From positions 1-23,832 of IMG/VR virus record IMGVR_UViG_3300037153_000161: 23,832 nucleotides of DNA. One strand, 5' to 3'. Each line of letters opens with the position of its first letter. Positions within the stretch are counted from its first letter, which is position 1. Made by a program: the position numbers and the translations under genes. The notes below the pieces were generated by a model. It was given only the letters and a program-made list of their open reading frames with translations, made no database searches and was not told where the DNA came from. Below are positions 7,435 through 16,044 of the stretch, piece by piece. Source of the DNA: a virus.

Positions 7435-7796
7435 CGAGCCTCGGCGAACAGCTGCACCAATGCAGCCTGGCGAACCCGGCGCCGCCGGCGCCCGACGGCC
7501 TCGGCGGCTATACGCAGGCCTGGATCCCGCTCGCGCCGGCCAAGGCCTACTACGCGATCGCGCCGGCGCTCGCGCAGAACCTCGAGCGTAGTGTCGCGGC
7601 CACGGTGGAGGCCTCGGCGGCGTGGCTGCTCACGGGCGCCGTGCATGCCGGCGTGAATGAATACACGCGGATCGCCGTCCTCGAGGGCGTGTACGCCGGG
7701 AAATCGTTCGACGTGCGATCCGTGCAGCGCGTGCTCGGCGATCGCGGCGAGCTGCCGTACCGGCACGCGCTCGGCTGCTCCGAGGTCGTCACGTGA
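7431..7796 (+). CDS. Head-tail joining / head closure protein (121 aa)
   Basis: Start ATG 7431 overlaps the previous stop (ATGA). The protein is beta-rich, with a segment WIPLAPAKAYYAIAPALAQNLERSV early and DVRSVQRVLGDRGELPYRHALGCSEVV at the end. In SPP1 gp16/HK97-type head closure proteins the C-terminal 'V..V.D..er...l.L.C.ev' strand pair is the usual signature and it fits here. Position between connector and gp10-like gene agrees. It should plug the connector ring and join the tail. Confidence 0.75.
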   Translation: MTSLGEQLHQCSLANPAPPAPDGLGGYTQAWIPLAPAKAYYAIAPALAQNLERSVAATVEASAAWLLTGAVHAGVNEYTRIAVLEGVYAGKSFDVRSVQRVLGDRGELPYRHALGCSEVVT

Positions 7797-8245
7797 ACGC
7801 GCGGATCGAATTTAACGGCCTGTACGAGCTGAAACAGGCGCTCAAAAATTTGCCCGACGATCTCGTCGCCGGCGCCGGCGCGATCGTGTCGAACGCCGCC
7901 CGGAGTGCCGCGGCGGCCGATTTCCGCCAGTATCCCGTCGGCAAGCCGCACATGCGGAAAGGCCATCGCGTCGGCGGTGGGACGTTGAAAAACAGTCTCC
8001 GGCTCGAGGAATACGCGCTCCAAAAAGGCGACGTGTCGTACTCGCTGCGCAATGTGGCGCCGCACGCCACGATCTACGACAAAGGCACGCTGCCGCGGCG
8101 CACGCTCAAGGGCAAAGATTGCGGCGTCATGCCGGCCGGCCAGGTCTTTATCCCGAACGCGATCCACTATCGCCAGGAGATGCGCGAAAAGCTCGTCGCG
8201 TACGTGCGCGCCGCCGGGTTTCAGATCGGAGCGTTCGGCGTATGA
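7793..8245 (+). CDS. HK97 gp10-like neck/tail component (150 aa)
   Basis: Starts at GTG 7793 within GTGA, overlapping the upstream stop. The opening IEFNGLYELKQALKNLPDDL followed by an alanine-rich helix is the standard start of HK97 gp10-family proteins; the beta-rich C-terminal half (APHATIYDKGT, then PAGQVFIPNAIHYRQEMREKLV) also fits, including the final helix. Length is typical. It belongs to the neck, between head closure and the tail terminator, and is translationally coupled on both sides. Confidence 0.82.
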   Translation: MNARIEFNGLYELKQALKNLPDDLVAGAGAIVSNAARSAAAADFRQYPVGKPHMRKGHRVGGGTLKNSLRLEEYALQKGDVSYSLRNVAPHATIYDKGTLPRRTLKGKDCGVMPAGQVFIPNAIHYRQEMREKLVAYVRAAGFQIGAFGV

Positions 8246-8682
8246 CGACGCCGGCGATCTCGAGCCTCGACGCCGCGGTCGTCGCCCAGCTCGCGCAGGA
8301 TCCCGACGTCCTCGCGTTTGTCGGGCCGGCGCCCGGCGGCGTGTATTTCGACGTGGCGCCGGAAGGCGCCGATCGCTATGTCGTGGTCGTGCTCGAGAAC
8401 TACAGCGTGCTCCGCGCCATGCCCGGCGGCGTCGTCGTGCTGGAAACGTGCACGTATGCGATCCGGGCGTGGGCACAGGATGTGAGCGCGCAGGCCGTCG
8501 AAGCCGCGGCGCTCGCGATCCGGCGCGCGCTCGAGCGCGACGACTACCCGATCACGGGCTACACGCTCAAACGATCGCAGCATGTCGACTATCTGCGGAA
8601 AAACGCCGTCGACGATACGACGGGCCGCACGTGGCAGAACTTCGGCGGCCGGTACGACGTCCAGGCCGCTCCACTCGCGTAA
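8242..8682 (+). CDS. Tail terminator / tail completion protein (146 aa)
   Basis: Start ATG 8242 overlaps the preceding stop as ATGA. The protein begins with a short helix and a DPDVLAFVG segment, then alternates strands and a long amphipathic helix (AQAVEAAALAIRRALE), ending in NFGGRYDVQAAPL. This is the layout of DUF3168/tail-completion proteins (lambda gpU-type) that cap the tail tube and set the interface to the head. Location immediately ahead of the major tail protein supports this. The call rests on fold pattern and synteny, not on a unique motif. Confidence 0.72.
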   Translation: MTTPAISSLDAAVVAQLAQDPDVLAFVGPAPGGVYFDVAPEGADRYVVVVLENYSVLRAMPGGVVVLETCTYAIRAWAQDVSAQAVEAAALAIRRALERDDYPITGYTLKRSQHVDYLRKNAVDDTTGRTWQNFGGRYDVQAAPLA

Positions 8683-8697
8683 AAGGAGAGATCAGCT

Positions 8698-9123
8698 ATG
8701 ACCCCGCCGCCCACTCCGCAAGCCATCCACGGCAAAGACGGCGCCGTGTACTGCTCGACGACGGCCGCCGGCGCGCTCGCGCTCGTCGCGCTGCTAAACA
8801 AGTGGTCGCTCGACATGTCCTGCGATTATGTCGACACGACGCCGTTCGGCTCGCCCAACAAGACGAGCGTGAAAGGGCTGCCCTCGTATAAAGGCTCATT
8901 CGAGGGATTTTTTTCGGAGGAAGACGACACCATGTTCGACGCCGCCAACTCGCCGGACGGCTGCAAGCTGCAGATCTTCCCGAAGGAAGGCGGCGCGCGC
9001 AACTGGGGCGGGCCGGCGTGGCTCGACGTGTCCGTCGACGGCTCGACGACGACGGCCGTCACGGTCAAAGGCTCGTTTCAGGCCAATGGCGCCTGGACGG
9101 CCGACGGCGCGCCGCCGGCGTAA
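8698..9123 (+). CDS. Major tail tube protein (141 aa)
   Basis: Preceded by the strongest Shine-Dalgarno in the structural block (AAAGGAGAG, 8683-8691), as expected for a protein needed in many copies. The sequence is beta-rich and lacks cysteine-based or catalytic motifs. It contains TTPFGSPNKTSVKGLPSYKG followed by a SFEGFF strand, FDAANSPDGCKLQIFP and a final VKGSFQANGAWTA strand, which match the small tube proteins of siphoviruses: a sandwich with a loop for hexamer stacking. Size is small but in range. Position before the chaperone and tape measure is decisive. Confidence 0.82.
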   Translation: MTPPPTPQAIHGKDGAVYCSTTAAGALALVALLNKWSLDMSCDYVDTTPFGSPNKTSVKGLPSYKGSFEGFFSEEDDTMFDAANSPDGCKLQIFPKEGGARNWGGPAWLDVSVDGSTTTAVTVKGSFQANGAWTADGAPPA

Positions 9124-9126
9124 CGG

Positions 9127-9450
9127 GTGGAGTATCCCGATCGGAACACGATCCGCCTGGCCGGCGGGCGTGGGTGGATCTGGGCGGGCTATCAGCCCGC
9201 CGCGATCCTCGGCGCCTGGCGCCTCGAGGCCGGCGAGCTGGTCGCGACGCTGTCGCGCCCGGCCGACGCCGATCTCTACTGGCTCCGGCAGCCGCCGCTT
9301 GTGCTCGAGGTCGTCACGTATCGCCGGCGGCCGGGCGGCGTCACGGCGAAACGCCATACGACGCTGGCGATCCGTGGCGTGACCGTCAGCAGTGATCGGC
9401 GGGAACTGCGCGGCCTGGTCGGCGCGCGCCTCGGAGGCTCATGGCAATAA
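9127..9450 (+). CDS. Hypothetical tail-region protein (107 aa)
   Basis: Starts at GTG 9127, four bases after the tail-tube stop, and overlaps the following ATG by 10 bases. The sequence is beta-rich with many W, R and G (GGRGWIWAGYQPAAILGAWRL near the N-terminus, then a strand-rich middle, and RELRGLVGARLGGSW at the end). I recognise no family. A small gene at this place, between tube protein and tail chaperone, occurs in several GC-rich siphophages. A minor tail or assembly role is inferred from position only. Confidence 0.65.
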   Translation: MEYPDRNTIRLAGGRGWIWAGYQPAAILGAWRLEAGELVATLSRPADADLYWLRQPPLVLEVVTYRRRPGGVTAKRHTTLAIRGVTVSSDRRELRGLVGARLGGSWQ

Positions 9451-9845
9451 GTAAATTCGTCCGGCCCGAAACGATCCGCGTGTCGCTGGCTAGTGGCGAC
9501 TGGCTGCAGCTCAAAAAACGGCTGACGGCCGGCGATACGCGCCGGCTCGTCGCGGCGTCGATCCCGGCCGGCCGCACGCTGACCGATGCGACGACGACGA
9601 GCGATCCGCTCCGGGCCGGCGTGGCGCTCGTGCTGGCCTATCTCGTCGACTGGTCGCTCGTCGATCCGAATGGCGAACACGTCGCGATCCGCGGCGAGGC
9701 GAGCGACACGATCGCGGCGCGGCTCGACGATCTGCTGCCGGAGGCCTTTAACGAAATCCTCGGCGCCGTGGCCGATCACGATAAGCAGATGGCGCTCGAG
9801 CGCGAGGCCGAAAAAAAAACGCCGATACCCGCGCTCGTGTCGTGA
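9441..9845 (+). CDS. Tail assembly chaperone, short form (gpG-like, 134 aa)
   Basis: Bridges tube subunits and tape measure during tail assembly. It lies between the tube protein and the tape measure, the invariable position of this gene. The protein is mostly helical, with a LQLKKRLTAGDTRRLVAAS segment, a hydrophobic ALVLAYLVDWSLVDPNGEHV core and a charged C-terminus. Nine consecutive A residues at 9811-9819 lie near its 3' end, read as GAA AAA AAA ACG. Slippage by -1 there gives a longer protein (see next entries), the conserved two-product strategy of lambda gpG/gpGT. Confidence 0.88.
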   Translation: MAISKFVRPETIRVSLASGDWLQLKKRLTAGDTRRLVAASIPAGRTLTDATTTSDPLRAGVALVLAYLVDWSLVDPNGEHVAIRGEASDTIAARLDDLLPEAFNEILGAVADHDKQMALEREAEKKTPIPALVS

Positions 9846-9949
9846 GCGATCTCTATGCCTGTAAGGTCATGGGCTGGACGCTCGACGAGCTGCTCGACCT
9901 GCCGGCCGACGTGTACGTCATTCTGCACGAGGAACTCGCGAAGGCCTGA
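9441..9949 (+). CDS. Tail assembly chaperone, frameshifted long form (gpGT-like, about 169 aa)
   Basis: Frame 0 is read from 9441 to 9818, then the -1 frame from 9818 to the TGA at 9947-9949. This adds about 43 residues, including DLYACKVMGWTLDELLDLP and VYVILHEELAKA, to 126 residues of the short form. The -1 extension could instead start at the in-frame GTG 9842, but the placement of the slippery run makes fusion much more likely. By analogy with lambda, the T extension should contact the tube protein while the G part binds the tape measure. The extension is short compared with lambda T. Confidence 0.82.
9811..9848 (+). promoter_or_regulatory. Programmed -1 ribosomal frameshift site (A AAA AAA) with short stem-loop
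   Basis: The heptamer A AAA AAA at 9812-9818 is in the correct phase: frame-0 codons AAA 9813-9815 and AAA 9816-9818. A shift of -1 continues AAC, GCC, GAT into an open frame without stop until 9949. A stem CGCTC 9832-9836 / GAGCG 9844-9848 with a 7-base loop begins 13 bases after the slippery codon and overlaps the frame-0 stop. Both elements are typical of tail-chaperone frameshifting. Confidence 0.85.
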
Positions 9950-9953
9950 CTAG

Positions 9954-12422
9954 ATGGCGATTCAAGCCACGTTCGTCGCGGATTTTTCGAGTTTCTATGA
10001 GGCCGTCCAACGCGCCGACGTCGAGCTGCGCGAGTTTCAGAACAACGCCGAAAAAGTTGCCGGCAGCCTGAAAAATCTCACGGATAAATTCTCGGGCCGG
10101 CGGCTGATCGAGGATGCGACGTTGATGGCCAAGGCCATCGAAAACGTCGGCGGCGTGTCGAGCCTGACGGCAAACGAACTCGCCAAAGCCTCGGCGAAGG
10201 CCGCGGAGGCCGCCGAGAAAATGCGCGCGCTCGGGATCGCCGTCCCGCCGGCGCTCGAGCAGCTGGCCGCCGCGGCGCAGCATGCGAGTACCTCGACGGA
10301 AAGTCTCACCAGTCATTTCAGCGAGTATCTCTCGGCCAATCTGACGGCCGAGGCCGCCTTGAAGGCGCTCGAGATCGCGTTTGAAGCGGTCGTCGGGGCG
10401 ATCGAGGCGTTTGTCGAGGCGCTCCAAAAATGTATCGAGGCCTCGGCCGAGGCCGAACAAACGGAACTCAAACTGACGGCGGCGCTGCAGGCGCAAGGTA
10501 CGAACCTACCGAGCGTGATCGCGGCGTACGACGACTATGCGCGCACGCTGCAGGCGACGACGGACTACTCGAAGGACGCCGCCAAGGCCGCCGAGGATGT
10601 GTTTGTCAAATTCGGCGACGTGATGCCGAAAGACATGCAGAAGGCGCTGACGGCCGCGGCCAATCTGGCGACGGCGATGGGCACGGATCTCGTGTCGGCG
10701 GCGACGGCGTTGTCGAAAGCCGCGGAGGGCAGTACGGCCGGCCTGCGGCGCGCCGGAATCGTGATCGACGAGACGGCCGCCAAGAGCATGTCGTTTTCCG
10801 ACATTCTCGACGTGGTGAACAGCAAATTGGGCGGCCAGGCCGAGGCCGCCGCGGCGGGGTTTACCGGGCGGGTCACGCAGATGAAAAACGCGTGGGCCGA
10901 GCTCGAGGAAGGGATCGGCAACGCGATCACGAAAAACGAAACCCTGCTCGAGCTGCTGCGCAAAATTACCGAGCTGATCGAAAGCTACACGACGGATCTG
11001 TCGAACAACCGCGAGGTGATGAACCTCGTGTCCGACGCCGTGATCCTGGCCGTGCGCGGGTTTGGCCTCTTTGCCGGCGTGCTGTCGCTGATTACGAAGG
11101 AACTCGCCGGCAATATCGCGCTTATGTCCGATTACGTCGGCAAGCTGCGCGACATGGCGACGATCGCCGGCGGGATCCTCGAGGTGATGGCGCGCGCGCG
11201 CGGCGACGCCGGGCTGGCCACGCTGGCGGCCGGCCTGCAGGGCGTCTCGGCCAGCCTCGCCGGGCTGCAACGCACGGCGCAAAGTGCGGCCGTGACGGCG
11301 CTCGAGTTTGGGATGGCCGGGCAGCGGATCGCCGGCGACGCGGCGAACCTGGCCACGCAGCTCGAGGCGACGCGCGGCCAGGTGCATAGCGTCACGGGCG
11401 CGCTCCAAGAGAATGCCGGCGCCTGGGATCAGGATACCGGCGCGGCGCAACGCAACGCCGAGGCGCTCAAAGCCAACGCCGAGTACTTGAAGGAACTCGA
11501 TCAATCCATGCGGCAGGTCTGGGCGCTGCGGACGGAACAGATGAAGGATGAACAGGCATCCAACGCCGGCAACTATGGGCCGGCCGAGCGCCTCGCGCAG
11601 CTGCAGCAGCTCGCGCTCGCCGAGCAGACGCTGACCGATTGGGTCTTGCAGTTCATTACCGCGGAAAAGGATCGCAATGCGTTGATCCTCGCCAACGCGA
11701 AAACCCAGCAGGAGATCCTGAACAAAGAGATCGCCTTGCGGCAGACGCTGCTCAATCAGATGAACACGGCGATCGAACTCGAGCTGAAAGCGCGCCAGGC
11801 CAATCAAGCCGCGCGCGGCCTGACGACAAGCGGGCGCGATCTGACCGATCCGTGGAACAAAGTCAACGAGCTGCAAGGGCAACTCGACAGCCTGCGCAAT
11901 CAAGCGAAGCCCGGCGAACCGATCGCCGAGCGCGAAGAGCAGCTGATGCGGGAGATCGACGAGGAAAGCCGGCGCGTCGCGGAAAGCCTGTCGCGCGTCG
12001 TCGGCGCCGCCGACCCCGCGGCCGCGGCGGCGAACACGATGGGCGGCGCCATGTCGGGCGCGGCGCGCTCGGCGGGCAACCTGTCCTCGGCGATGAACTC
12101 GATCGCGAGCTGGGCGCAGCAGTCGGCGAGCGTGATCACGAACTCGAGCGCCGGCTCGACCGATCCGCGGATCATGGGCCTGCTCTCCCAGGGCTACACG
12201 ATCGGCGAGGCGCAGGCCATCGTCGGCGGGTATGGCGGGATGATCACGGCGCCGGGCGCCGGCCGGAAGGCGGATCTCGCCGGCGCGTTGAGCGCCGCGG
12301 CGCCGACGGTCAATCTGACCATGAACGGGATCATGGCGACGGATAAAACGGCCTTGCACAGTGCCGTGTCGAGTGTGGTCATGGACGCCCTCAAGGCGCA
12401 GCGGAAATTCGGCAACGGCTGA
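9954..12422 (+). CDS. Tail tape measure protein (822 aa)
   Basis: The longest helical protein of the genome, lying right after the tail chaperone. It has long alanine/glutamine/glutamate-rich coiled-coil stretches (residues about 20-110, 480-680) around a central hydrophobic region (residues about 355-385, with AVILAVRGFGLFAGVLSLI) that would cross or enter the host membrane. The C-terminus is glycine/serine-rich and ends with a conserved-looking VNLTMNGIMATDKTALHSAV. At about 0.15 nm per residue the length predicts a tail of roughly 120 nm. Its ATG is four bases after the frameshift product stop; no Shine-Dalgarno is evident, so coupling is likely. Confidence 0.92.
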   Translation: MAIQATFVADFSSFYEAVQRADVELREFQNNAEKVAGSLKNLTDKFSGRRLIEDATLMAKAIENVGGVSSLTANELAKASAKAAEAAEKMRALGIAVPPALEQLAAAAQHASTSTESLTSHFSEYLSANLTAEAALKALEIAFEAVVGAIEAFVEALQKCIEASAEAEQTELKLTAALQAQGTNLPSVIAAYDDYARTLQATTDYSKDAAKAAEDVFVKFGDVMPKDMQKALTAAANLATAMGTDLVSAATALSKAAEGSTAGLRRAGIVIDETAAKSMSFSDILDVVNSKLGGQAEAAAAGFTGRVTQMKNAWAELEEGIGNAITKNETLLELLRKITELIESYTTDLSNNREVMNLVSDAVILAVRGFGLFAGVLSLITKELAGNIALMSDYVGKLRDMATIAGGILEVMARARGDAGLATLAAGLQGVSASLAGLQRTAQSAAVTALEFGMAGQRIAGDAANLATQLEATRGQVHSVTGALQENAGAWDQDTGAAQRNAEALKANAEYLKELDQSMRQVWALRTEQMKDEQASNAGNYGPAERLAQLQQLALAEQTLTDWVLQFITAEKDRNALILANAKTQQEILNKEIALRQTLLNQMNTAIELELKARQANQAARGLTTSGRDLTDPWNKVNELQGQLDSLRNQAKPGEPIAEREEQLMREIDEESRRVAESLSRVVGAADPAAAAANTMGGAMSGAARSAGNLSSAMNSIASWAQQSASVITNSSAGSTDPRIMGLLSQGYTIGEAQAIVGGYGGMITAPGAGRKADLAGALSAAAPTVNLTMNGIMATDKTALHSAVSSVVMDALKAQRKFGNG

Positions 12423-12424
12423 CG

Positions 12425-15022
12425 ATGGCGCCGCCGATCCTCGGCTATTCGATCCTGAACGTGATGCGGCTCAATGCCGCCCGGCTGAACTATGGGCCGG
12501 CCACGGTGTACATCACGATCGCGACGGGCGGCGGCGCCGGCAGTCCGATCCGGGCGCGCCTGGCCGGCGCGCAGATCCGCGACATCATCAACGCCTCGCC
12601 GTCGACGGCGCTGTTCCGTGTCTCGGACGCGATCCCGCCCGTCACGCCGCCCTTTGTCGCGCCGCAGCCGGGCCAGGATGTGGCGATCGCGATCGGCACG
12701 ACGGCGCCGCAATCGGCCATCTTCACCGGGCAGATCCTGCGGCGGGCGCAGGTCAAAGAGGGCATCTATACGAATCCGCCGGCGTTTGATTGCGAGTGCA
12801 CGGATTACACGTGGCAACTCGATCGGCGCCTGGCGTTTGGCGTGTATGCGGCCGTGTCGGCGTCGACCGTCGCCGCGGATCTGCTGGCGCGCTTCGCGCC
12901 GGGGTTTACGACGGCGATCGAAGCCGGCCTGCCGGCCGTGACGCTGACGTTCACGGGGCAACCGCTGAGCGAGTGCCTCAGTCAGGTTGTGAACGCGATC
13001 GGCGGCCGGTGGAAGGTCCTCGCCAAGGTCGTGCACGTGTATCTGAGTGCGACGCATTTGTCGCCGCCCGATCCGGTGACAGGGCTCACGTGTACCGATT
13101 TCGTCGAGACGCTGGATCTCGCACAGGTCCGATCACGGATCTACGTACACGGGATCGGCGTGCTGCTGACGGCGCCGGCGGCCGCGGGCGCGACGGCCGT
13201 GCAGCTGGCCGACGTGACGCCGTTTCTCGTGCCCGGCTCGGGCAGTGTGATCAGTGACGACGGGCAGATCCTGACCTATACGGGCGCGCAGGCGGCCGGC
13301 TATGCGCCGGGCGTCCCGCTCGGCGGGCCGACGATCCCGCCGCCGGCGGCGCCCGTGCCGATCGCCGCGGCCGATCCGCCGGCCGTGCCCGTCAATTTCA
13401 CGTCGTACACGGCCAACGCCGCCTATTTTCGTATCGTGACGACGGTCGCGCATGGGTTCGTCGTCGGCGACTACGTGGTGTTTACCGATCAAGCCCTGGT
13501 CTTAGGCGCCGTCTCGGCGATCGTGTCGGCAACGGAATTTCAGATCGCCGTGACGCCAGGCCCTGGCGGCTCGACGACGAACGGCGGAACCGTCCGGAAA
13601 GGGACGCAGATCACGGCGATCAAAGCGCGCCAGGGTACCGCGACGCTCACGTCGGCGACGCCGCATAACCTGGCGCCCGGCGTGTCGATCGCGATCATGT
13701 ACGCGACGGTCGCGGCGTTCATGGGCCGCTGGACGATCGCCACGACGCCGACGCCGACGACGGCGACATTCAGTCTCAGCGGCGCGCCGGCGGATGCGAC
13801 GCTCGGCGCGTTTGTCCGGACCACGGCGGGATCGCTGGTCGGGACGTATCAGTACAAAACCACGCTCGCCAGTGACACGGCCGAAACGGCGCCGAGTGCG
13901 GCCTCGAGCGCGATCACGATCGCGGCCGTGACGCCGATCGATCTGACTGGCTGGAATTGGGTCATGACCGATCTTGGCGGATCGGTGGAATCAATTAACA
14001 AAGGGCTGTATCCGCAGAACAACTACTGGTATGTGGTGACGGCGATCGACAGCGCCGGCCACGAAACCGCGTACGCGGCCTTTAAGACGATCAACACCAC
14101 GACGGTCCCGACGACGATCAATGCGCAGCGGGTCACGTGGTCGATCCCGGCCGGCTGGGATAATCGGATCGTGGCGATCAATGTCTGGCGGACAGCGATC
14201 CGGGGCAGCGCGCCGACGGATCCGTCGCAGTATGGCTTTGTGGGCACGGTCACGATCCCGGCGAACGGGAACGCGACGTCGTTTGCCGATGAAGTCCGCG
14301 ACAGTGCGCGCGGCGGGCCGCCGCCGAGCGCGAACACGACGGGCGGCGCCGTGATCGTGACGCAGGTGGCGATCGGCGATCCGCGGGTGCAGTCGCGGCG
14401 GATCTACCGGAACACGGCCGCGGCGCCGACGGTCTTTCAACGCGCCGGCGAGGTCAACGACAACAGTACGACGGCCTGGCTCGATCAACAACTCGACGCG
14501 CAGCTGACGACACCGGCGCCGACGACGCCCGTCGGCACGTTTGGCGCGCCCGGGCAGCTGACCGGAATCCCGGCGTCGGGCACGGGCGCGATCGCGCGGC
14601 CGCTGGTCGTCGGCGCGCCGCTGTCCTTGTGGCTGCAGCGGGACGACACCGCGGCGCAGAGTGCCCTGGCGGCGCTCGAGGGCGGCGACGGGATCCACGA
14701 AAGCCGGATCGACGATCCGACGATCGCGACGGTCGCCGCGGCGCAGGCGGCCGCGGATGCCGATCTAAAACTCTTCAACAAGGCCGAGGCCAAATGCACG
14801 TTTAGCGGCCGGGATAGCAAGCTGCAGGCCGGCGCGACCGTCTCCGTGAATTTCGGCGCGCCGACGAATCTCACGAACACGTACGTGATTCAGAGCGTGA
14901 CGATCACGGAGCTCGGGATCCCGGGCACGACGCCGCCGAAACGGACGGTCGAGGCCGCCACGACGCGGTACACGCTCGACGATCTGCTGCGGCGCGTCGC
15001 GCTGCTCGAGGGACAAGGCTAA
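12425..15022 (+). CDS. Large tail hub/tip protein with beta-repeat domains (865 aa)
   Basis: The only very large protein downstream of the tape measure, so it should form the distal tail structure and possibly the host-contact part. Residues about 1-270 look like a gp27/Tal-type hub: FTGQILRRAQVKEGI, CECTDYTWQLDRRLAFGVY, then LPAVTLTFTGQPLSECLSQV and a GGRW strand. Residues about 325-480 contain two tandem beta units of the pattern 'T...HGF..GDYV.F / PHNLAPGVSIAI', resembling FCCH-like domains seen in many phage tail proteins. Later segments are fibronectin-like and T/P-rich, repeating a 'V.R.....P..Y.F.G.V' theme. The final helix TLDDLLRRVALLEGQ could trimerise. No catalytic motif was recognised. 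It starts three bases after the tape-measure stop. Confidence 0.78.
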   Translation: MAPPILGYSILNVMRLNAARLNYGPATVYITIATGGGAGSPIRARLAGAQIRDIINASPSTALFRVSDAIPPVTPPFVAPQPGQDVAIAIGTTAPQSAIFTGQILRRAQVKEGIYTNPPAFDCECTDYTWQLDRRLAFGVYAAVSASTVAADLLARFAPGFTTAIEAGLPAVTLTFTGQPLSECLSQVVNAIGGRWKVLAKVVHVYLSATHLSPPDPVTGLTCTDFVETLDLAQVRSRIYVHGIGVLLTAPAAAGATAVQLADVTPFLVPGSGSVISDDGQILTYTGAQAAGYAPGVPLGGPTIPPPAAPVPIAAADPPAVPVNFTSYTANAAYFRIVTTVAHGFVVGDYVVFTDQALVLGAVSAIVSATEFQIAVTPGPGGSTTNGGTVRKGTQITAIKARQGTATLTSATPHNLAPGVSIAIMYATVAAFMGRWTIATTPTPTTATFSLSGAPADATLGAFVRTTAGSLVGTYQYKTTLASDTAETAPSAASSAITIAAVTPIDLTGWNWVMTDLGGSVESINKGLYPQNNYWYVVTAIDSAGHETAYAAFKTINTTTVPTTINAQRVTWSIPAGWDNRIVAINVWRTAIRGSAPTDPSQYGFVGTVTIPANGNATSFADEVRDSARGGPPPSANTTGGAVIVTQVAIGDPRVQSRRIYRNTAAAPTVFQRAGEVNDNSTTAWLDQQLDAQLTTPAPTTPVGTFGAPGQLTGIPASGTGAIARPLVVGAPLSLWLQRDDTAAQSALAALEGGDGIHESRIDDPTIATVAAAQAAADADLKLFNKAEAKCTFSGRDSKLQAGATVSVNFGAPTNLTNTYVIQSVTITELGIPGTTPPKRTVEAATTRYTLDDLLRRVALLEGQG

Positions 15023-15670
15023 ATGGCCACGACACCGACTCCCATCAATCGGGCGCCCTTTAATGCGCTCGTCGACGACGACGGGACGAACACGAAGGGC
15101 ACGTTCTGGAACAAGGCCCGGATTCAAGGCGTCCTCCTCGATCCCGTCGACGCCGCGATCGCCTCGACGATCACGGCCGTGGACAATTCGATCGCCGGTT
15201 CGATCGCCGGTCAGTCCAAACGTCTGCGCGCCGCGGAAGGGCAGTACTCCGCGACGGCCAATGGCTACTGGGAACTCCTGACGATGCCGGCGCTAAGCAG
15301 TGGGGATGTGCTGCGGCTCGTGGTCATGGTCGGACAATTCACGCAAAACGGCGGGCCGCTCTATGTCAATGTGCCGGCGGGCGCCGGGATCATTCGATTG
15401 GATGATCTGGGCGCGCCGGCGCCCAATCTGCCGGTCGGGATCAGCGCGATCTGGGATGTGGTCCTGCATCAAACCCCGCTCAATCCGGCCGGGATCTATG
15501 CGACGGCGATGGGCGGCGTCACTACGGCGGTGGGGGCCGTCCGCACGGCAAACTTTACGTTTCCGGGCGCCGCCCGGTGGAATGTGGCCGGCTGGCAGTT
15601 GGGGATCAATATCGTGTCGCAAGTGTCGGGCGGGATCCAGAACTGGAGCTGGTCCGTGCAACTCGTATGA
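15023..15670 (+). CDS. Tail fibre-like / receptor-binding candidate (215 aa)
   Basis: ATG 15023 follows the hub stop directly (TAAATG). The N-terminal 60 residues include FWNKARIQGVLLDPVDAAIAST, a common attachment segment in phage fibre proteins, and a small repeated SIAGSIAGQ. The rest is beta-rich and carries aromatic residues at strand ends: GYWELLTMPALSSGDVLRL, WDVVLHQTPLN, ANFTFPGAARWNVAGW and the terminal WSWSVQLV. This resembles the head domain of a small receptor-binding fibre. It is the last gene of the rightward structural block and convergent with the - strand genes after it. Confidence 0.65.
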   Translation: MATTPTPINRAPFNALVDDDGTNTKGTFWNKARIQGVLLDPVDAAIASTITAVDNSIAGSIAGQSKRLRAAEGQYSATANGYWELLTMPALSSGDVLRLVVMVGQFTQNGGPLYVNVPAGAGIIRLDDLGAPAPNLPVGISAIWDVVLHQTPLNPAGIYATAMGGVTTAVGAVRTANFTFPGAARWNVAGWQLGINIVSQVSGGIQNWSWSVQLV

Positions 15671-15677
15671 CCCGTGT

Positions 15678-15854
15678 TTACGCCGCGTCGTCGTCCAACC
15701 GCGCGAGGAGGGCGGCGGCGGCCTCGGCCTGGCGGAGACGCGCCGTCCGGGCGTCGACAGGTTCATGCAATTTTTCGTGCGCGATCGCAATGAAGGTGCG
15801 CAGGGCGTCGCGGACGATGGCTACTTCCGCGGCCGTCAGGCTGAGGATCGTCAT
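15678..15854 (-). CDS. Small helical protein (58 aa), hypothetical
   Basis: Reads leftward from ATG 15854-15852 to TAA at 15680-15678. The protein starts MTILSLTAAEVAIVRDALRTF and continues as two amphipathic helices with a loop (HEPVDARTARLRQAE). Similar short 'TAAE-AIVRDALR' proteins occur near repressors in phages of GC-rich hosts, but I cannot name a function. A start further upstream (15890) is possible but gives a less protein-like N-terminus. Its ATG shares the tetramer CATG (15852-15855) with the divergent gene on the + strand, so initiation on one strand may affect the other. Confidence 0.6.
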   Translation of the reverse strand: MTILSLTAAEVAIVRDALRTFIAIAHEKLHEPVDARTARLRQAEAAAALLARLDDDAA

Positions 15855-16044
15855 GCTGACAGTATTCGCGATCGCGGCCTCGAGCTGCACGGCGCTCGCG
15901 CTCGAGCGATCCCTGCACGTCCCGCCGCGGCTCGTCTGTCCCGACGGGGCGCCCGTGCAGCTGCTCGAGGATCCGAGCTGCCGCGGCGGGATCTGCGGGT
16001 GGACGTGCGAGCCCGATCGCTGGGCTCAGACGGCTCCGCGGTGA
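15853..16044 (+). CDS. Secreted cysteine-rich miniprotein (63 aa)
   Basis: A GAGGA Shine-Dalgarno at 15843-15847 is well spaced before ATG 15853. The N-terminus MLTVFAIAASSCTALA is a short Sec-type signal peptide with an ALA cleavage motif before LERS. The predicted mature part of about 45 residues has four cysteines (in RLVCPDG, DPSCRGGIC and GWTCEPDRW), suitable for two disulfides outside the cytoplasm. No family is recognised. A true lipobox is absent. It reads rightward inside a segment whose other genes read leftward, and its 3' end overlaps the repressor gene tail by 19 bases. Possible roles are superinfection exclusion, lysogenic conversion or a small envelope-acting lysis factor; all are inference. 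Confidence 0.6.
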   Translation: MLTVFAIAASSCTALALERSLHVPPRLVCPDGAPVQLLEDPSCRGGICGWTCEPDRWAQTAPR

